A stretch of 63,142 nt of DNA. It comes from Paenibacillus cookii. Lineage in GTDB: Bacteria; Bacillota; Bacilli; Paenibacillales; Paenibacillaceae. Position numbers and translations under genes: made by a program. The stretch spans positions 1 to 63,142 of the forward strand of contig NZ_BORW01000033.1 of NCBI RefSeq assembly GCF_018333375.1. The letters run 5' to 3'. The notes under the pieces were generated by a model. The model was not told the DNA's origin. It worked only from the letters and a program-made list of their open reading frames with translations, and made no database searches. Position 1 is the first letter of the stretch; every line of letters starts with the position of its first letter. This document shows positions 1 through 8,347 of the stretch, piece after piece.

Positions 1-153
1 TAAGTGAAAGAGGCAAATTACACTGAGCCTGAACAATTTATTGTCAGGCTAGCGTCTTTAGGCGCAGTTTGGCAACAGGGGGTTATACCCCAAGTGCAAA
101 CCACCCGTTGGACGGGTGGTTATGATTCAGCGGGAATCATCTGCATAAATGAA

Positions 154-678
154 TCACTGTTTGTAGTAAGAGATATCCTGGGCGTTAAATTTGATCATGC
201 CGTCTTTGCTGAGGCGGGACAGGCGGGCATAGGCATAGAAACGCGGCAGCAACAGCCAGAAGTGCCAGAACAACAAAGAGACGACAAATGAAAGAGGCGA
301 CAGGAACAGAAATATAAGAAAGAGAACGAGCCCTATGCCTGTAATATACGTATAGACCTTGCGAAACAAACGCAAACTGATATGCTGGTCCGTAACGTAT
401 CCGATCCAAGGCAGCCGCATGGAGAACCTCCACCGTTTGTGGTAAGCAGGTCCGGCAAGGAGCAGTACCGAGCGCGAGATGACATAATGGATCCAGAAAA
501 CGAGCGGAGCTGCCAAGGCAAAATAAAACGGGCTTTTCCAGGAAATCATGACGGTCTCGGCAATGAGCGCGATATAAGGAAGAAGGAGATAACAGCGGAC
601 GAACATCCGCTTTACCGGAATCCTTTTGATTAACTTATAATGATAAAAGGTAGCGTTACTATGGTTTTCCTCAATCAT
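154..678 (-). CDS. Conserved integral membrane protein of unknown function
   Basis: This 174-residue protein has no family I can name. It shows a basic N-terminus and at least three to four hydrophobic segments: CYLLLPYIALIAETVMI, then FALAAPLVFWIHYV, and a long C-terminal stretch with YITGIGLVLFLIFLF and VVSLLFWHFWLLL, followed by a hydrophilic tail. It is therefore a likely polytopic cytoplasmic-membrane protein. I chose the ATG at 678 because GGGAGG lies upstream of it; the ATG at 702 (eight residues longer) has no visible ribosome binding site. It is on the strand opposite to the main gene block and diverges from gin. Function cannot be inferred from the sequence. Confidence 0.7.
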   Translation of the reverse strand: MIEENHSNATFYHYKLIKRIPVKRMFVRCYLLLPYIALIAETVMISWKSPFYFALAAPLVFWIHYVISRSVLLLAGPAYHKRWRFSMRLPWIGYVTDQHISLRLFRKVYTYITGIGLVLFLIFLFLSPLSFVVSLLFWHFWLLLPRFYAYARLSRLSKDGMIKFNAQDISYYKQ

Positions 679-886
679 AGGAAAATAGCGTTCCTCCCTC
701 ATGTCTTTATTTCATATATCGGCTGATGGAAAGCAATTCGTTAAGTTTTCTTGTACAAACACGCGTTTAGTCGCAGTTGCATAAGAATGGTGTAGGTCAT
801 TGGGGATATGAAACGACTATGAAAGGGTTTAAAATAATAGAAAATGAGCCATACTTCATAGTAATCAAAGGAACAAGGTGGGATGG

Positions 887-1078
887 ATGATGGAAGACAA
901 TCATACCGAACACGTCTGTATTATTTGCGGCCAAGCAAAAGAGGAAGGGATCACCATTGTGTCCCAGTTCATTTGCGAGGATTGCGAAAGCGAAATGGTG
1001 CACACCGATGCTGGCGATGCAAAATATCATTTTTTCATTCATCAGATGAGACAGATCAGCATGCAGACACAAGCGTAA
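887..1078 (+). CDS. gin: Anti-sigma-G factor Gin (CsfB)
   Basis: A small 63-residue zinc-binding protein with two CxxC pairs, C11-C14 (CIICG) and C30-C33 (CEDCE), which is the Gin/CsfB pattern. In B. subtilis Gin binds sigma-G (and sigma-E) and keeps late sporulation sigma factors quiet until the proper stage. The synteny agrees: csfB precedes yaaO and tmk in B. subtilis. AAGGTGG six bases before 887 supports this ATG; an in-frame GTG at 878 and an ATG at 890 are alternatives. A rho-independent terminator follows at 1158-1185, so it is probably monocistronic. In the family this gene is made in the forespore under sigma-F, but I could not find a convincing sigma-F promoter. Confidence 0.88.
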   Translation: MMEDNHTEHVCIICGQAKEEGITIVSQFICEDCESEMVHTDAGDAKYHFFIHQMRQISMQTQA

Positions 1079-1157
1079 GGCAACCTTGGCAACATATTCA
1101 AAAATAGCCTCGATACCGTTGGATATATCGTGCACCGCAAAATTGCGGACGAAGGAA

Positions 1158-1185
1158 GGGTAGGCGTGAAGCCTGCCCTTTTTTT
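1158..1185 (+). terminator. Rho-independent terminator after gin
   Basis: GGGTAGGC and GCCTGCCC form an 8-bp stem with one G-U pair around the loop GTGAA, followed by seven T. It closes the gin transcript. Confidence 0.85.
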
Positions 1186-1399
1186 AAGATTCTGAAAATA
1201 ACCGGGGAATGACACCGGAAAAGGAAGGGCGTAGGGCAGCTCCTAGCAGCAACAGCCGCTCAGGATGGCAGGTGTTTTTACTGTGAGGGCCTTCAAACAG
1301 CTTCTGCACACGCTAGCGGCGTCTTATGTTTCAATTCGCTGGATGGTTCAATATGCGGTAAAATAGGGTATAGATTGAAACCGGAAGGACCGAATCGAA
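1186..1399 (+). other. Intergenic region before the PLP decarboxylase
   Basis: The gin-yaaO gap (1079-1399) holds the gin terminator and then about 210 bases without an open frame. The only promoter-like signal is TAAAAT at 1359-1364 with a weak TTCGCT 18 bases upstream. No RNA gene or repeat was recognised. Confidence 0.4.
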
Positions 1400-3001
1400 A
1401 TGGGCACAGAAAAGCTGGAAAAGGGAAAAGCGCCTTTATTCGAGGCGTTGCAACAATATAAAAACGGAAGGCAAGCCTCCTTCCACGTACCCGGCCACAA
1501 AAAAGGCCGAGCCTATGCCTCCTTTGGAGGGGCGGGCTTCCTGGATCAGGTCATGGAGGCCGATGTCACGGAAATTACAGGGACGGATGACCTTCATCAT
1601 CCGGAAGGCGTTATCCGGGATGCGCAGCTGCTTGCGGCGGATTGTTTCGGGGCGGAGGAAAGTTATTTCCTTGTCGGCGGCAGCACGTCCGGCAACTTGG
1701 CCATGATTCTGACCGTTTGCTCGCATCCGGGGGATCTGTTGCTGGTTCAACGCAATGTACATAAGTCGGTATTAAACGGCCTGATGCTGGCCGGAGCCAA
1801 AGCGGTGTTTCTCGAGCCGCAGGTGGACGAGTCCAGCGGGCTGGCTACGGCGCCGTCAGCCGAGACGGTCGCCGCCGCGTTAGCCGCCTATCCGGAGGCC
1901 AAAGGCGTGCTTGTCACCATGCCCAACTATTACGGCATGGGAACAGATTTGGCGCCGCTCGCCGAGGCCTGCCACCGGCACGACGTGCCGCTGCTCGTGG
2001 ACGAGGCGCACGGCGCCCATTACGGGCAGCATCCCCGGCTGCCCCGAAGCGCACTGGCCAGCGGCGCGGACGTCGTCGTCCAATCGACGCACAAGATGCT
2101 GGCCGCGCTCACCATGGGAGCCATGCTGCACGTCCAAGGTCCGCGGGTGAACCGCGGACTGCTCCGCCAGCGGCTCGCCATGGTGCAAAGCTCGAGCCCA
2201 TCCTACCCGGTGATGGGCTCTCTCGACCTGGCGCGGCGCCAGCTGCACGTGCAGGGCGCCGCGGCTTTCACGGCGGGGCTTGCCGCCGTGGAAAGCCTGA
2301 AGCGCGGCCTCCAAGAGCTGCCGCGCTTCGGGCTGCTGCAGCCGCGGGCGCAGCAGCAACAAGATGCCGCCGGCGCAGCATCGGCGGCCTATGCCACGCA
2401 GGACCCGTTCAAGGTGGTCATATATGACCGCACCGGGGTCCTGAGCGGCTACGAGCTGCAGCACCGGCTTGAAGCCTGGGGCTGCATTCCCGAGATGAGC
2501 GATGACCGGTACGTGGTCCTGCTCTATAGTTTGGGGTCGACGGAGGAGGACACCCGTCACCTTTTGAAGGCCCTTTCGCATATATCTGTAGAGAAGGCGG
2601 ACGCCCAGCCGCTGCATTTTTCGTCAGGCGCCCCGGTACAGCATGCTTCGCTGCCGGTCGACAGCCGGGAAGAGAACGTTCATGTCGAATTTTCCACGTG
2701 GAACATTTTTGACCAAGCGGCTTTTTCCGAGCCGATCGCTTTCAGCCTCATCCCGGTGGAACTTGATGAGACGGAAGCCATTTCGCTCGATGCGTGCGCA
2801 GACAGAGTGGCGGCGGAGATGGTGATCCCGTACCCGCCGGGGATTCCGATTCTGTATCCGGGCGAACGGATCACCGAATCGGTGGCACTGAAATTGAAAA
2901 GGCTTGCCCATTCCGGCGCTAAATGCCAGGGCGTGCGGGATCCGAAGTTGGGAACGATCCTTGTCCGCAAGCGTGGAAGTCATGCGGAAAGCGGAAAATG
3001 A
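1400..3001 (+). CDS. yaaO: Orn/Lys/Arg decarboxylase-family PLP enzyme (YaaO-like)
   Basis: A 533-residue fold-type I PLP enzyme of the Orn/Lys/Arg decarboxylase group. The N-terminal signature SFHVPGHKKGRAY, the segment FLVGGSTSGNLAMI and the PLP-lysine motif QSTHKML (Schiff-base lysine K232) are clear, as is a C-terminal domain with YPPGIPILYPGE. Members decarboxylate basic amino acids in polyamine synthesis or acid stress; the true substrate of the yaaO branch is not visible here. The start has GAAGGA about 11 bases upstream. The middle of the gene (about 1850-2450) is visibly more GC-rich than its flanks. It lies between gin and tmk as in B. subtilis, with a 219-base gap to tmk containing a long hairpin. 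Confidence 0.9.
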   Translation: MGTEKLEKGKAPLFEALQQYKNGRQASFHVPGHKKGRAYASFGGAGFLDQVMEADVTEITGTDDLHHPEGVIRDAQLLAADCFGAEESYFLVGGSTSGNLAMILTVCSHPGDLLLVQRNVHKSVLNGLMLAGAKAVFLEPQVDESSGLATAPSAETVAAALAAYPEAKGVLVTMPNYYGMGTDLAPLAEACHRHDVPLLVDEAHGAHYGQHPRLPRSALASGADVVVQSTHKMLAALTMGAMLHVQGPRVNRGLLRQRLAMVQSSSPSYPVMGSLDLARRQLHVQGAAAFTAGLAAVESLKRGLQELPRFGLLQPRAQQQQDAAGAASAAYATQDPFKVVIYDRTGVLSGYELQHRLEAWGCIPEMSDDRYVVLLYSLGSTEEDTRHLLKALSHISVEKADAQPLHFSSGAPVQHASLPVDSREENVHVEFSTWNIFDQAAFSEPIAFSLIPVELDETEAISLDACADRVAAEMVIPYPPGIPILYPGERITESVALKLKRLAHSGAKCQGVRDPKLGTILVRKRGSHAESGK

Positions 3002-3120
3002 ATGCCGTATCCTTGCAAAGGAACCAAAGGCCAAACGTGGGCAGTTGCCGGCATATGGGGACTGTCCGTTCCAGGCGATGTTTCCGGATGCGGCGCATGT
3101 ACCGCCCTGACGGATAAAAG

Positions 3121-3166
3121 GATGCACCAACACCAAGAGCAGGAATCAACGCGGTGTTGGCGCATC
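3121..3166 (+). other. Long hairpin between yaaO and tmk
   Basis: Two 14-base arms (GATGCACCAACACC at 3121-3134 and GGTGTTGGCGCATC at 3153-3166) pair with a single A-C mismatch around an 18-base loop. No T-tract follows, so it is not a standard terminator. It might be an RNA-processing or stability element for the tmk message. Confidence 0.5.
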
Positions 3167-3220
3167 GAACCGTGGCAATTGACGCAACCTAAAAATAGCA
3201 AAAGAGCAGGAGAATGTTGA

Positions 3221-3865
3221 ATGAGCAAAAGCAAGGGAATATTCGTTACGCTGGAAGGAGGAGAGGGTTCCGGAAAAACGACGGTGATCGCCAAGCTGAA
3301 GGATTATCTGGAAAAACGCTCCGTACCTTATATCGTGACGCGCGAGCCGGGCGGCATCGAAATTGCCGAGAAAATACGCGAAATCATTTTGAACCCGAGC
3401 CATACGGCAATGGACTCCCGCACGGAGGCTTTGCTGTATGCGGCATCGCGCAGCCAGCATTTGGCGGAAAAGGTCGAGCCGGCCTTGGCGGAAGGCAAGC
3501 TGGTGCTTTGCGACCGCTTCGTGGACAGCAGCCTTGTCTATCAGGGATATGCCCGCGGAATCGGGATGGATGAAGTATGGGCTATCAATCAATTTGCCAT
3601 CCATGACCGGATGCCGCAGCTTACGTTCTACTTGGACATCGAACCGGAAGCCGGATTGGCGCGGATTGCCGCCAGCCGGGACCGGGAAGTGAATCGCCTC
3701 GATTTGGAGGACTTATCGTTCCATCATAAAGTACGGGAAGGATACTTGCAGCTTGCCGAACGTTTTCAGGACAGAATCGTCGTGATCGATGCTTCGCAAA
3801 CCGTGGAAAATGTCGAACAAGAGATAATCCGTAGCTTGGAAGAGCGGATTTTAAAGGATTTTTGA
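3221..3865 (+). CDS. tmk: Thymidylate kinase
   Basis: This 214-residue enzyme phosphorylates dTMP to dTDP with ATP, an essential step of dTTP synthesis in the cytoplasm. The P-loop GGEGSGKTT is at residues 13-21, followed by the TREPGG motif and the DRFVDSS segment (DRx motif). Length matches bacterial Tmk. The ribosome binding site AGCAGGAG lies just before the ATG. It is followed after 66 bases by darA, the same neighbour as in B. subtilis, and the two are probably cotranscribed. Confidence 0.97.
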   Translation: MSKSKGIFVTLEGGEGSGKTTVIAKLKDYLEKRSVPYIVTREPGGIEIAEKIREIILNPSHTAMDSRTEALLYAASRSQHLAEKVEPALAEGKLVLCDRFVDSSLVYQGYARGIGMDEVWAINQFAIHDRMPQLTFYLDIEPEAGLARIAASRDREVNRLDLEDLSFHHKVREGYLQLAERFQDRIVVIDASQTVENVEQEIIRSLEERILKDF

Positions 3866-3931
3866 GGAGCTTTGTCAAATAAGTAAGTATGGCTCATTGC
3901 AGGCCAAAATTCAAAGAGGAGGGAATGCAGG

Positions 3932-4261
3932 ATGAAACTGATCGTTGCGATTGTACAGGATAAAGACAGCAACCGTTTGTCAGCGGGGTTGGTGAAGGCG
4001 AATTTTAGGGCGACAAAACTGGCAAGCACCGGCGGATTTCTTCGGGCGGGAAACACCACATTTATGATCGGGGTGGACGACAGTCAGGTCGAGGCCGTCA
4101 TGAACGTCATCCGCAGCAGTTGTAAAGTCAGGGAACAGCTTGTAACCCCGGTTACGCCGATGAGCGGCACGACAGATTCTTATTTGCCTCTCCCCGTTGA
4201 AGTTCAAGTGGGCGGAGCCACCGTATTCGTGCTCCCGGTAGACCGGTTTGAACATTTCTAA
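3932..4261 (+). CDS. darA: Cyclic-di-AMP receptor DarA (PII-like, YaaQ)
   Basis: A 109-residue PII-like protein that matches B. subtilis YaaQ/DarA almost end to end: start MKLIVAIVQDKDSNRL, then TKLASTGGFL, NTTFMIGV, and the C-terminal GGATVFVLPV. DarA forms trimers that bind cyclic di-AMP; its downstream partner is not settled. GAGGAGGG before the ATG is a strong ribosome binding site. A c-di-AMP riboswitch lies about 8 kb further on in the same window, so both a protein and an RNA sensor of this second messenger are encoded here. Confidence 0.95.
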   Translation: MKLIVAIVQDKDSNRLSAGLVKANFRATKLASTGGFLRAGNTTFMIGVDDSQVEAVMNVIRSSCKVREQLVTPVTPMSGTTDSYLPLPVEVQVGGATVFVLPVDRFEHF

Positions 4262-4599
4262 AATGAGGAAGTTCCCGAAAATCGAAAGAGCCGCCTCGTA
4301 AACGACAATAGTTGGACGAGAGGCATGTTGCTTTCTATATTGTACCCGGGGCAAAGGCATTGCCATTTGCAAAGCCTGTGAAACCTCAAAGGCGATGCTG
4401 CAAATCGAGCCACGATATGGGGCTGCTGATGATTCGCGCTTAGTATAGCGCCTATAGATTCATCCAGTCAGTCCCTTCAGCGGCCATCCATGTTGCAGCA
4501 TGCCGAACCATCTCATGGATGCGAACGCAAATCGCTTCAGTATAAGGCATATCGTTTAGCCTGGTTATTATTTTTGGCAGCCAAAGGCAGGAGATATAC
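4262..4599 (+). other. Gap between darA and yaaR
   Basis: These 338 bases carry no convincing gene on either strand. Short self-complementary stretches occur, for example around GGCAAAGGCATTGCC (4351-4365), but none has a T-tract or a recognisable RNA architecture. Only the ribosome binding site of yaaR at the right end is assigned. Confidence 0.4.
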
Positions 4600-5043
4600 G
4601 TGAAAATCAACCCGGGGTTTAGGCCCATTAAAAGCGAACTTCCGGTAACGGACGGCTTAACCAAACCCGTTCAGCAAAAATCCTTCCTGGACGTCATGCA
4701 GCAGCAGAAGGAAACGGCCTCGCAGGAGGAACTCGGCCGCCGGTTCAAGGAGATCCAGATGCAAGGAGAACGCCTTGCCCGTTCCATGACCATCCGCGAG
4801 CTTAAAGCATACCGTCTGCTGGTGAAACGATTTTTGGAGGACACGGTAAGACGCGGCGTTACCATGAAGGAAGCGCGGGGCTGGGACCGTCGCGGACGGG
4901 GAAAACGTTATAAATTAATCGATGAGATTGATGCGGCATTACTCGAAATGGCCGATGAAATGCTGGAAAGCGAGCAAGGAAAAATCGAGCTGCTGCAGCG
5001 GATCGGCGAAATCCGCGGGATGCTGATCAATCTCGTTTTTTGA
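4600..5043 (+). CDS. yaaR: YaaR family protein (DUF327)
   Basis: A 147-residue, charged, mostly helical cytoplasmic protein of the YaaR/DUF327 family, recognised from RELKAYRLLVKRFLEDTVRRG and its position between darA and holB. No catalytic motif is visible and the function is unknown. The GTG at 4600 is preceded by GGCAGGAG, which fixes the start. Heptad-like hydrophobic spacing in the C-terminal third suggests a coiled coil. Confidence 0.85.
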   Translation: MKINPGFRPIKSELPVTDGLTKPVQQKSFLDVMQQQKETASQEELGRRFKEIQMQGERLARSMTIRELKAYRLLVKRFLEDTVRRGVTMKEARGWDRRGRGKRYKLIDEIDAALLEMADEMLESEQGKIELLQRIGEIRGMLINLVF

Positions 5044-5254
5044 AGAAATAGGAATGAACAACTTCGCCCTGTCATGATAAACTAGAGATAGTACCGATCA
5101 TCATGAAGACAGATTTAAAGGGGAGATTCTGCAAAATCCCGGACGGATTTCAGAGCTGCTGCCGGTTATGGAGAAGCCTGAAACGATAGGCGCTGCCGAC
5201 GGCTTGCCGAAATGTTTCTGCGGTTTTGCAAAATCTTTAAGGAAGAGAGGAACT

Positions 5255-6229
5255 ATGTCTTTTCAGGATATTATGGGACAGGATGTGGCGAAGAAGCTGC
5301 TGCAAAATGCGCTTCGCAGCGATTCCGTCAGCCATGCTTACATTTTCAGCGGGCCGGCCGGCTGCGGGCAGATGAAGACGGCAACCGCGTTTGCGCAGGC
5401 GCTGTTCTGTACCGAGCGCGTGGATGATGCCTGCGGGCAATGCTTGGAATGCCGCAAGGTCCAGCACGGCAACCATCCCGATCTGCATCTTCTCGCTCCC
5501 GAAGGTTCGTCCATCAAAATAGATCAGATCCGCGAATTGCAGCGGGTCTTTTCCTATCGTTCGGAATCGGAGAATCCGAAGGTGTATATCATAGACCATG
5601 CGGATGCGATGACGGTGCAGGCCGCCAACAGCCTGCTTAAATTTTTGGAGGAGCCCCCGGTTCCGGCCGTGGCCGTCCTGATTACCGAAAATGGACAAGC
5701 CCTGCTGCCGACGATTCAATCGCGGGCCCAGACGATTCCCTTTTTTCCGCTGAATCCCGGAATGATGCTGCAGCAGTTGGTCGACGAAGGATACCCGGCG
5801 GCGCTTGCGCGCTGTGCGGTGCATTTATCCTCCGGACTGGACGGATGCCGCGAAATGATCGAGCAGAATTGGTTTGCAGAAATTAGAAACGTAGTGTTAC
5901 AATTAGGGAAGGAAGCCCTCGGACGAGGCAGCTCCGCTCTGGTGACCGCAGGGCAGAAGGTGTTTAAGGCCGGGCTCTCCGATCATCTGGATTTACTGTT
6001 AAGCTTGTTTCATTTGTGGTTCAAAGATATGCTTCACGTCCAGTACGGAAGGCACGAAAGTATCGTTTTTATAGATCAGCTGGAGTTCTTGTCCACGCAT
6101 GCATCATCCCGCAGCACAGCACAATGGGTCTCCTATATGGATTTGGCCGCAGAGTGCCGGAAAAAATTGCGCTACAATGTGAATGGCCAACTTTGTATTG
6201 AACAATTTTTGATCGGTTTGGAAGGATAG
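5255..6229 (+). CDS. holB: DNA polymerase III subunit delta'
   Basis: This 324-residue clamp-loader subunit helps load the sliding clamp on DNA. An AAA+ fold begins at the N-terminus (MSFQDIMGQDVAKKLLQNAL, then SHAYIFSGPAGCG). The zinc-binding cysteines lie in CGQCLEC. The segment LLKFLEEPP and the sensor-like TIQSRAQTIPFF follow. The Walker A lysine is replaced (GPAGCGQ), consistent with an ATPase-inactive delta' subunit. I moved the start to 5255 because GGAAGAGAGG sits immediately upstream and homologues begin here; the frame stays open for 29 more codons upstream. ricT follows after 47 bases. Confidence 0.95.
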   Translation: MSFQDIMGQDVAKKLLQNALRSDSVSHAYIFSGPAGCGQMKTATAFAQALFCTERVDDACGQCLECRKVQHGNHPDLHLLAPEGSSIKIDQIRELQRVFSYRSESENPKVYIIDHADAMTVQAANSLLKFLEEPPVPAVAVLITENGQALLPTIQSRAQTIPFFPLNPGMMLQQLVDEGYPAALARCAVHLSSGLDGCREMIEQNWFAEIRNVVLQLGKEALGRGSSALVTAGQKVFKAGLSDHLDLLLSLFHLWFKDMLHVQYGRHESIVFIDQLEFLSTHASSRSTAQWVSYMDLAAECRKKLRYNVNGQLCIEQFLIGLEG

Positions 6230-6276
6230 CTTCATGGCCAGCCAATTTTTTCTCTGGCATACAAGGGGGTTAGTTT

Positions 6277-7077
6277 TTGTACAGTGTAGTGGGCGTCCGT
6301 TTTAAGAAAGCGGGCAAAATTTATTACTTCGATCCGCTTGATTTTCCGATTGAAAAGGATCATAGCGTTATCGTTGAGACGGCGCGCGGCATCGAGTATG
6401 GTAAAGTTGTGGTCGGCAAAAAAGAGGTGCAGGAAGCCGACGTGGTCCTGCCGCTCAAAAAGGTGATACGCATCGCCGGCGAAGCCGACGCACGCGTTGT
6501 GGAAGAGAACAAGCAGGCCGCGAAAGAAGCTTTTACGACCTGTTTAAATAAAATCCGCGATCATGGGCTCAAAATGAAGCTGGTGGACGTGGAATTTACG
6601 TTTGACCGTAACAAAATCATTTTTTATTTTACGGCTGAGGGAAGAGTGGATTTCCGGGAGCTGGTCAAAGATTTGGCCGGGATTTTCCGGACGCGGATCG
6701 AGCTCAGGCAAATCGGGGTCCGGGACGAAGCGAAGATGCTGGGCGGAATCGGCCCATGCGGTCGCATCCTTTGCTGCTCCTCGTGGCTCGGCGACTTTGA
6801 GCCGGTATCCATCAAAATGGCCAAGGACCAAAGCTTATCGCTGAATCCGACCAAAATTTCCGGTTTATGCGGAAGACTTATGTGCTGTTTGAAATATGAG
6901 CATGATAATTATGAAAGTGTGAAGGAAGAACTGCCATCGGTAGGCAAAATCGTCATCACGTCTTTGGGCGAAGGCAAAGTGGTCGGCATCAACGCCGAAA
7001 ACCGTTCCGTTCATGTCCAGCTGTTTGACATCGGCAAGGTGAAGGAACTGCAAATGGATGACGTTGTCATTAAGTAG
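6277..7077 (+). CDS. ricT: RicT/YaaT, PSP1-domain subunit of the Ric (Y-complex) mRNA maturation factor
   Basis: This 266-residue PSP1-domain protein matches B. subtilis YaaT nearly throughout (YSVVGVRFKKAGKIYYFDP, VDVEFTFDRNKIIFYFTA). Two cysteine clusters, GPCGRILCCSSW and CGRLMCCLKY, carry the iron-sulfur ligands of this family. With YlbF and YmcA, RicT associates with RNase Y and affects competence, biofilm formation and sporulation. The start is a TTG at 6277, with AAGGGGG placed well upstream; no ATG is available nearby. It lies between holB and yabA as in B. subtilis. Confidence 0.95.
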   Translation: MYSVVGVRFKKAGKIYYFDPLDFPIEKDHSVIVETARGIEYGKVVVGKKEVQEADVVLPLKKVIRIAGEADARVVEENKQAAKEAFTTCLNKIRDHGLKMKLVDVEFTFDRNKIIFYFTAEGRVDFRELVKDLAGIFRTRIELRQIGVRDEAKMLGGIGPCGRILCCSSWLGDFEPVSIKMAKDQSLSLNPTKISGLCGRLMCCLKYEHDNYESVKEELPSVGKIVITSLGEGKVVGINAENRSVHVQLFDIGKVKELQMDDVVIK

Positions 7078-7105
7078 ACCATAGGGTTACTTTCGGGGTG
7101 GAGAC

Positions 7106-7468
7106 TTGGAAAAGAAAAGTATTTTTGCACACATTCAAGAAATGGAAACACAAATGGGACAGATCCACAGTGATCTGGGTGAAATGAAGCTGATTATGAA
7201 AGAACTGCTGGAGGAGAACCACCGACTGACGTTGGAAAACGAACACCTCCGCAAAATATTGAAGGAAGCTGTGCCCGCTGAAGAGGGAGCTCCTTTGCCG
7301 CAGCCTCATGTCCCGATCAAACCCGAGCATCCCAGCGATGTCGTGGGCGAAGGGTATGACAATTTGGCACGGCTTTATCATGAAGGCTTTCACATTTGCA
7401 ACGTGTATTATGGACATTTGCGCACGGAAGGCGACTGCCTTTTCTGTCTGTCTTTTTTGAATAAATGA
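7106..7468 (+). CDS. yabA: Replication initiation control protein YabA
   Basis: A 120-residue regulator that in B. subtilis tethers DnaA to the DnaN clamp and limits re-initiation. The N-terminal half is a leucine-zipper-like coiled coil (KELLEENHRLTLENEHLRK). The C-terminus is a small zinc domain with H and C ligands in GFHICNVYYG and GDCLFC. The start is TTG at 7106 preceded by GGGGTGGAG. It closes the tmk-to-yabA run, since a strong terminator follows immediately. Confidence 0.94.
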   Translation: MEKKSIFAHIQEMETQMGQIHSDLGEMKLIMKELLEENHRLTLENEHLRKILKEAVPAEEGAPLPQPHVPIKPEHPSDVVGEGYDNLARLYHEGFHICNVYYGHLRTEGDCLFCLSFLNK

Positions 7469-7470
7469 AG

Positions 7471-7499
7471 CCGTAGGAGCGATTCCTACGGTTTTTTTT
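7471..7499 (+). terminator. Rho-independent terminator after yabA
   Basis: CCGTAGGA pairs perfectly with TCCTACGG around GCGAT and is followed by eight T. Confidence 0.93.
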
Positions 7500-7585
7500 C
7501 AAGAAATAAAGCATTTATAATGAAACGGGTCCGTAAGTGTAAACTTTGACGGATAGAGAACAATAGATAAAGGAAAATGGAACCG

Positions 7586-8347
7586 ATGAATATGGACAAA
7601 AGTCTTTTGGAGCCGTCGGAACGCATCGACGATCTGTTGACGCATGATCTGCACATCATTCAAAGCGACGAGGTATTCAGCTTTTCGATGGATGCCGTTT
7701 TGCTGGCCCGGTTTGCCGGCATACCGCCAAGAGGAAAAATTTTGGACCTCTGCACGGGGAACGGGGTCATACCGCTGCTGCTGAGCACGCGCACCAAAGC
7801 GCACATCGAAGGGATCGAGATTCAGCCTAGGCTTGCCGGTATGGCCAAACGCAGCGTGGCGATGAACGGGATGGAAGACCGGATCGTCATTCGGGAGGGA
7901 GATTTAAGGGAGCTTTATAAGGAGACGGGACATCAGGCTTATGATGCCATTACCGTCAATCCGCCTTACATGCCGCTGAACGGAAGCGACATCAAACTCA
8001 ACCCGCATCAGGCGATTGCCCGCCATGAAATCAGCTGCACGCTGGAGGAGGTCATCCAAGCCTGCTTCAGATTGGTCAAGCCGGGAGGAAAGGTAAGCAT
8101 GGTTCATAAACCGTCGCGTCTCGGCGATATCATCGCTTTGATGCGAAAACATAGGCTGGAGCCGAAACGGATGCGTTTCGTTCATCCCCGTGCCCATCTG
8201 GAGGCCAACATGGTGTTGATCGAATGCATACGGGAGGGGAAACCGGAGGTAAGGCTGCTTCCGCCGCTGATCGTTTATGACGAGCAAAACCGATATTGTC
8301 CGGAAATCATGGAAATTTACTACGGTTCCAAAGAGGGAGAAGCATGA
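7586..8347 (+). CDS. yabB: tRNA1(Val) (adenine(37)-N6)-methyltransferase-like protein (YabB)
   Basis: A 253-residue SAM-dependent methyltransferase. Motif I is ILDLCTGNGVIPLLL, and the N6-adenine methyltransferase signature NPPYMP is present. These identify the TrmN6/YabB group, which methylates adenine next to the anticodon of tRNA(Val); activity in this organism is inferred from the family. I prefer the ATG at 7586 because AAAGGA is about 11 bases upstream; the ATG at 7577 is too close to it. Its stop overlaps the rsmI start (ATGA), so they are translationally coupled. The GIY-YIG gene yazA found between them in B. subtilis is missing. Confidence 0.9.
   Translation: MNMDKSLLEPSERIDDLLTHDLHIIQSDEVFSFSMDAVLLARFAGIPPRGKILDLCTGNGVIPLLLSTRTKAHIEGIEIQPRLAGMAKRSVAMNGMEDRIVIREGDLRELYKETGHQAYDAITVNPPYMPLNGSDIKLNPHQAIARHEISCTLEEVIQACFRLVKPGGKVSMVHKPSRLGDIIALMRKHRLEPKRMRFVHPRAHLEANMVLIECIREGKPEVRLLPPLIVYDEQNRYCPEIMEIYYGSKEGEA

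Noticed and set aside
101..121. Perfect hairpin ACCACCCGT/ACGGGTGGT as terminator of the minus-strand gene
   Set aside because: No T-tract follows on either strand, so only a hairpin can be claimed.
4..291. Plus-strand open frame at the left edge
   Set aside because: Its composition is unlike a conserved protein, it overlaps the membrane-protein gene on the other strand, and it has no ribosome binding site.
779..810. Sigma-F promoter for gin (GCATA followed by GGGGATATG)
   Set aside because: The spacing is about 18 bases and the -10 fits the consensus poorly.
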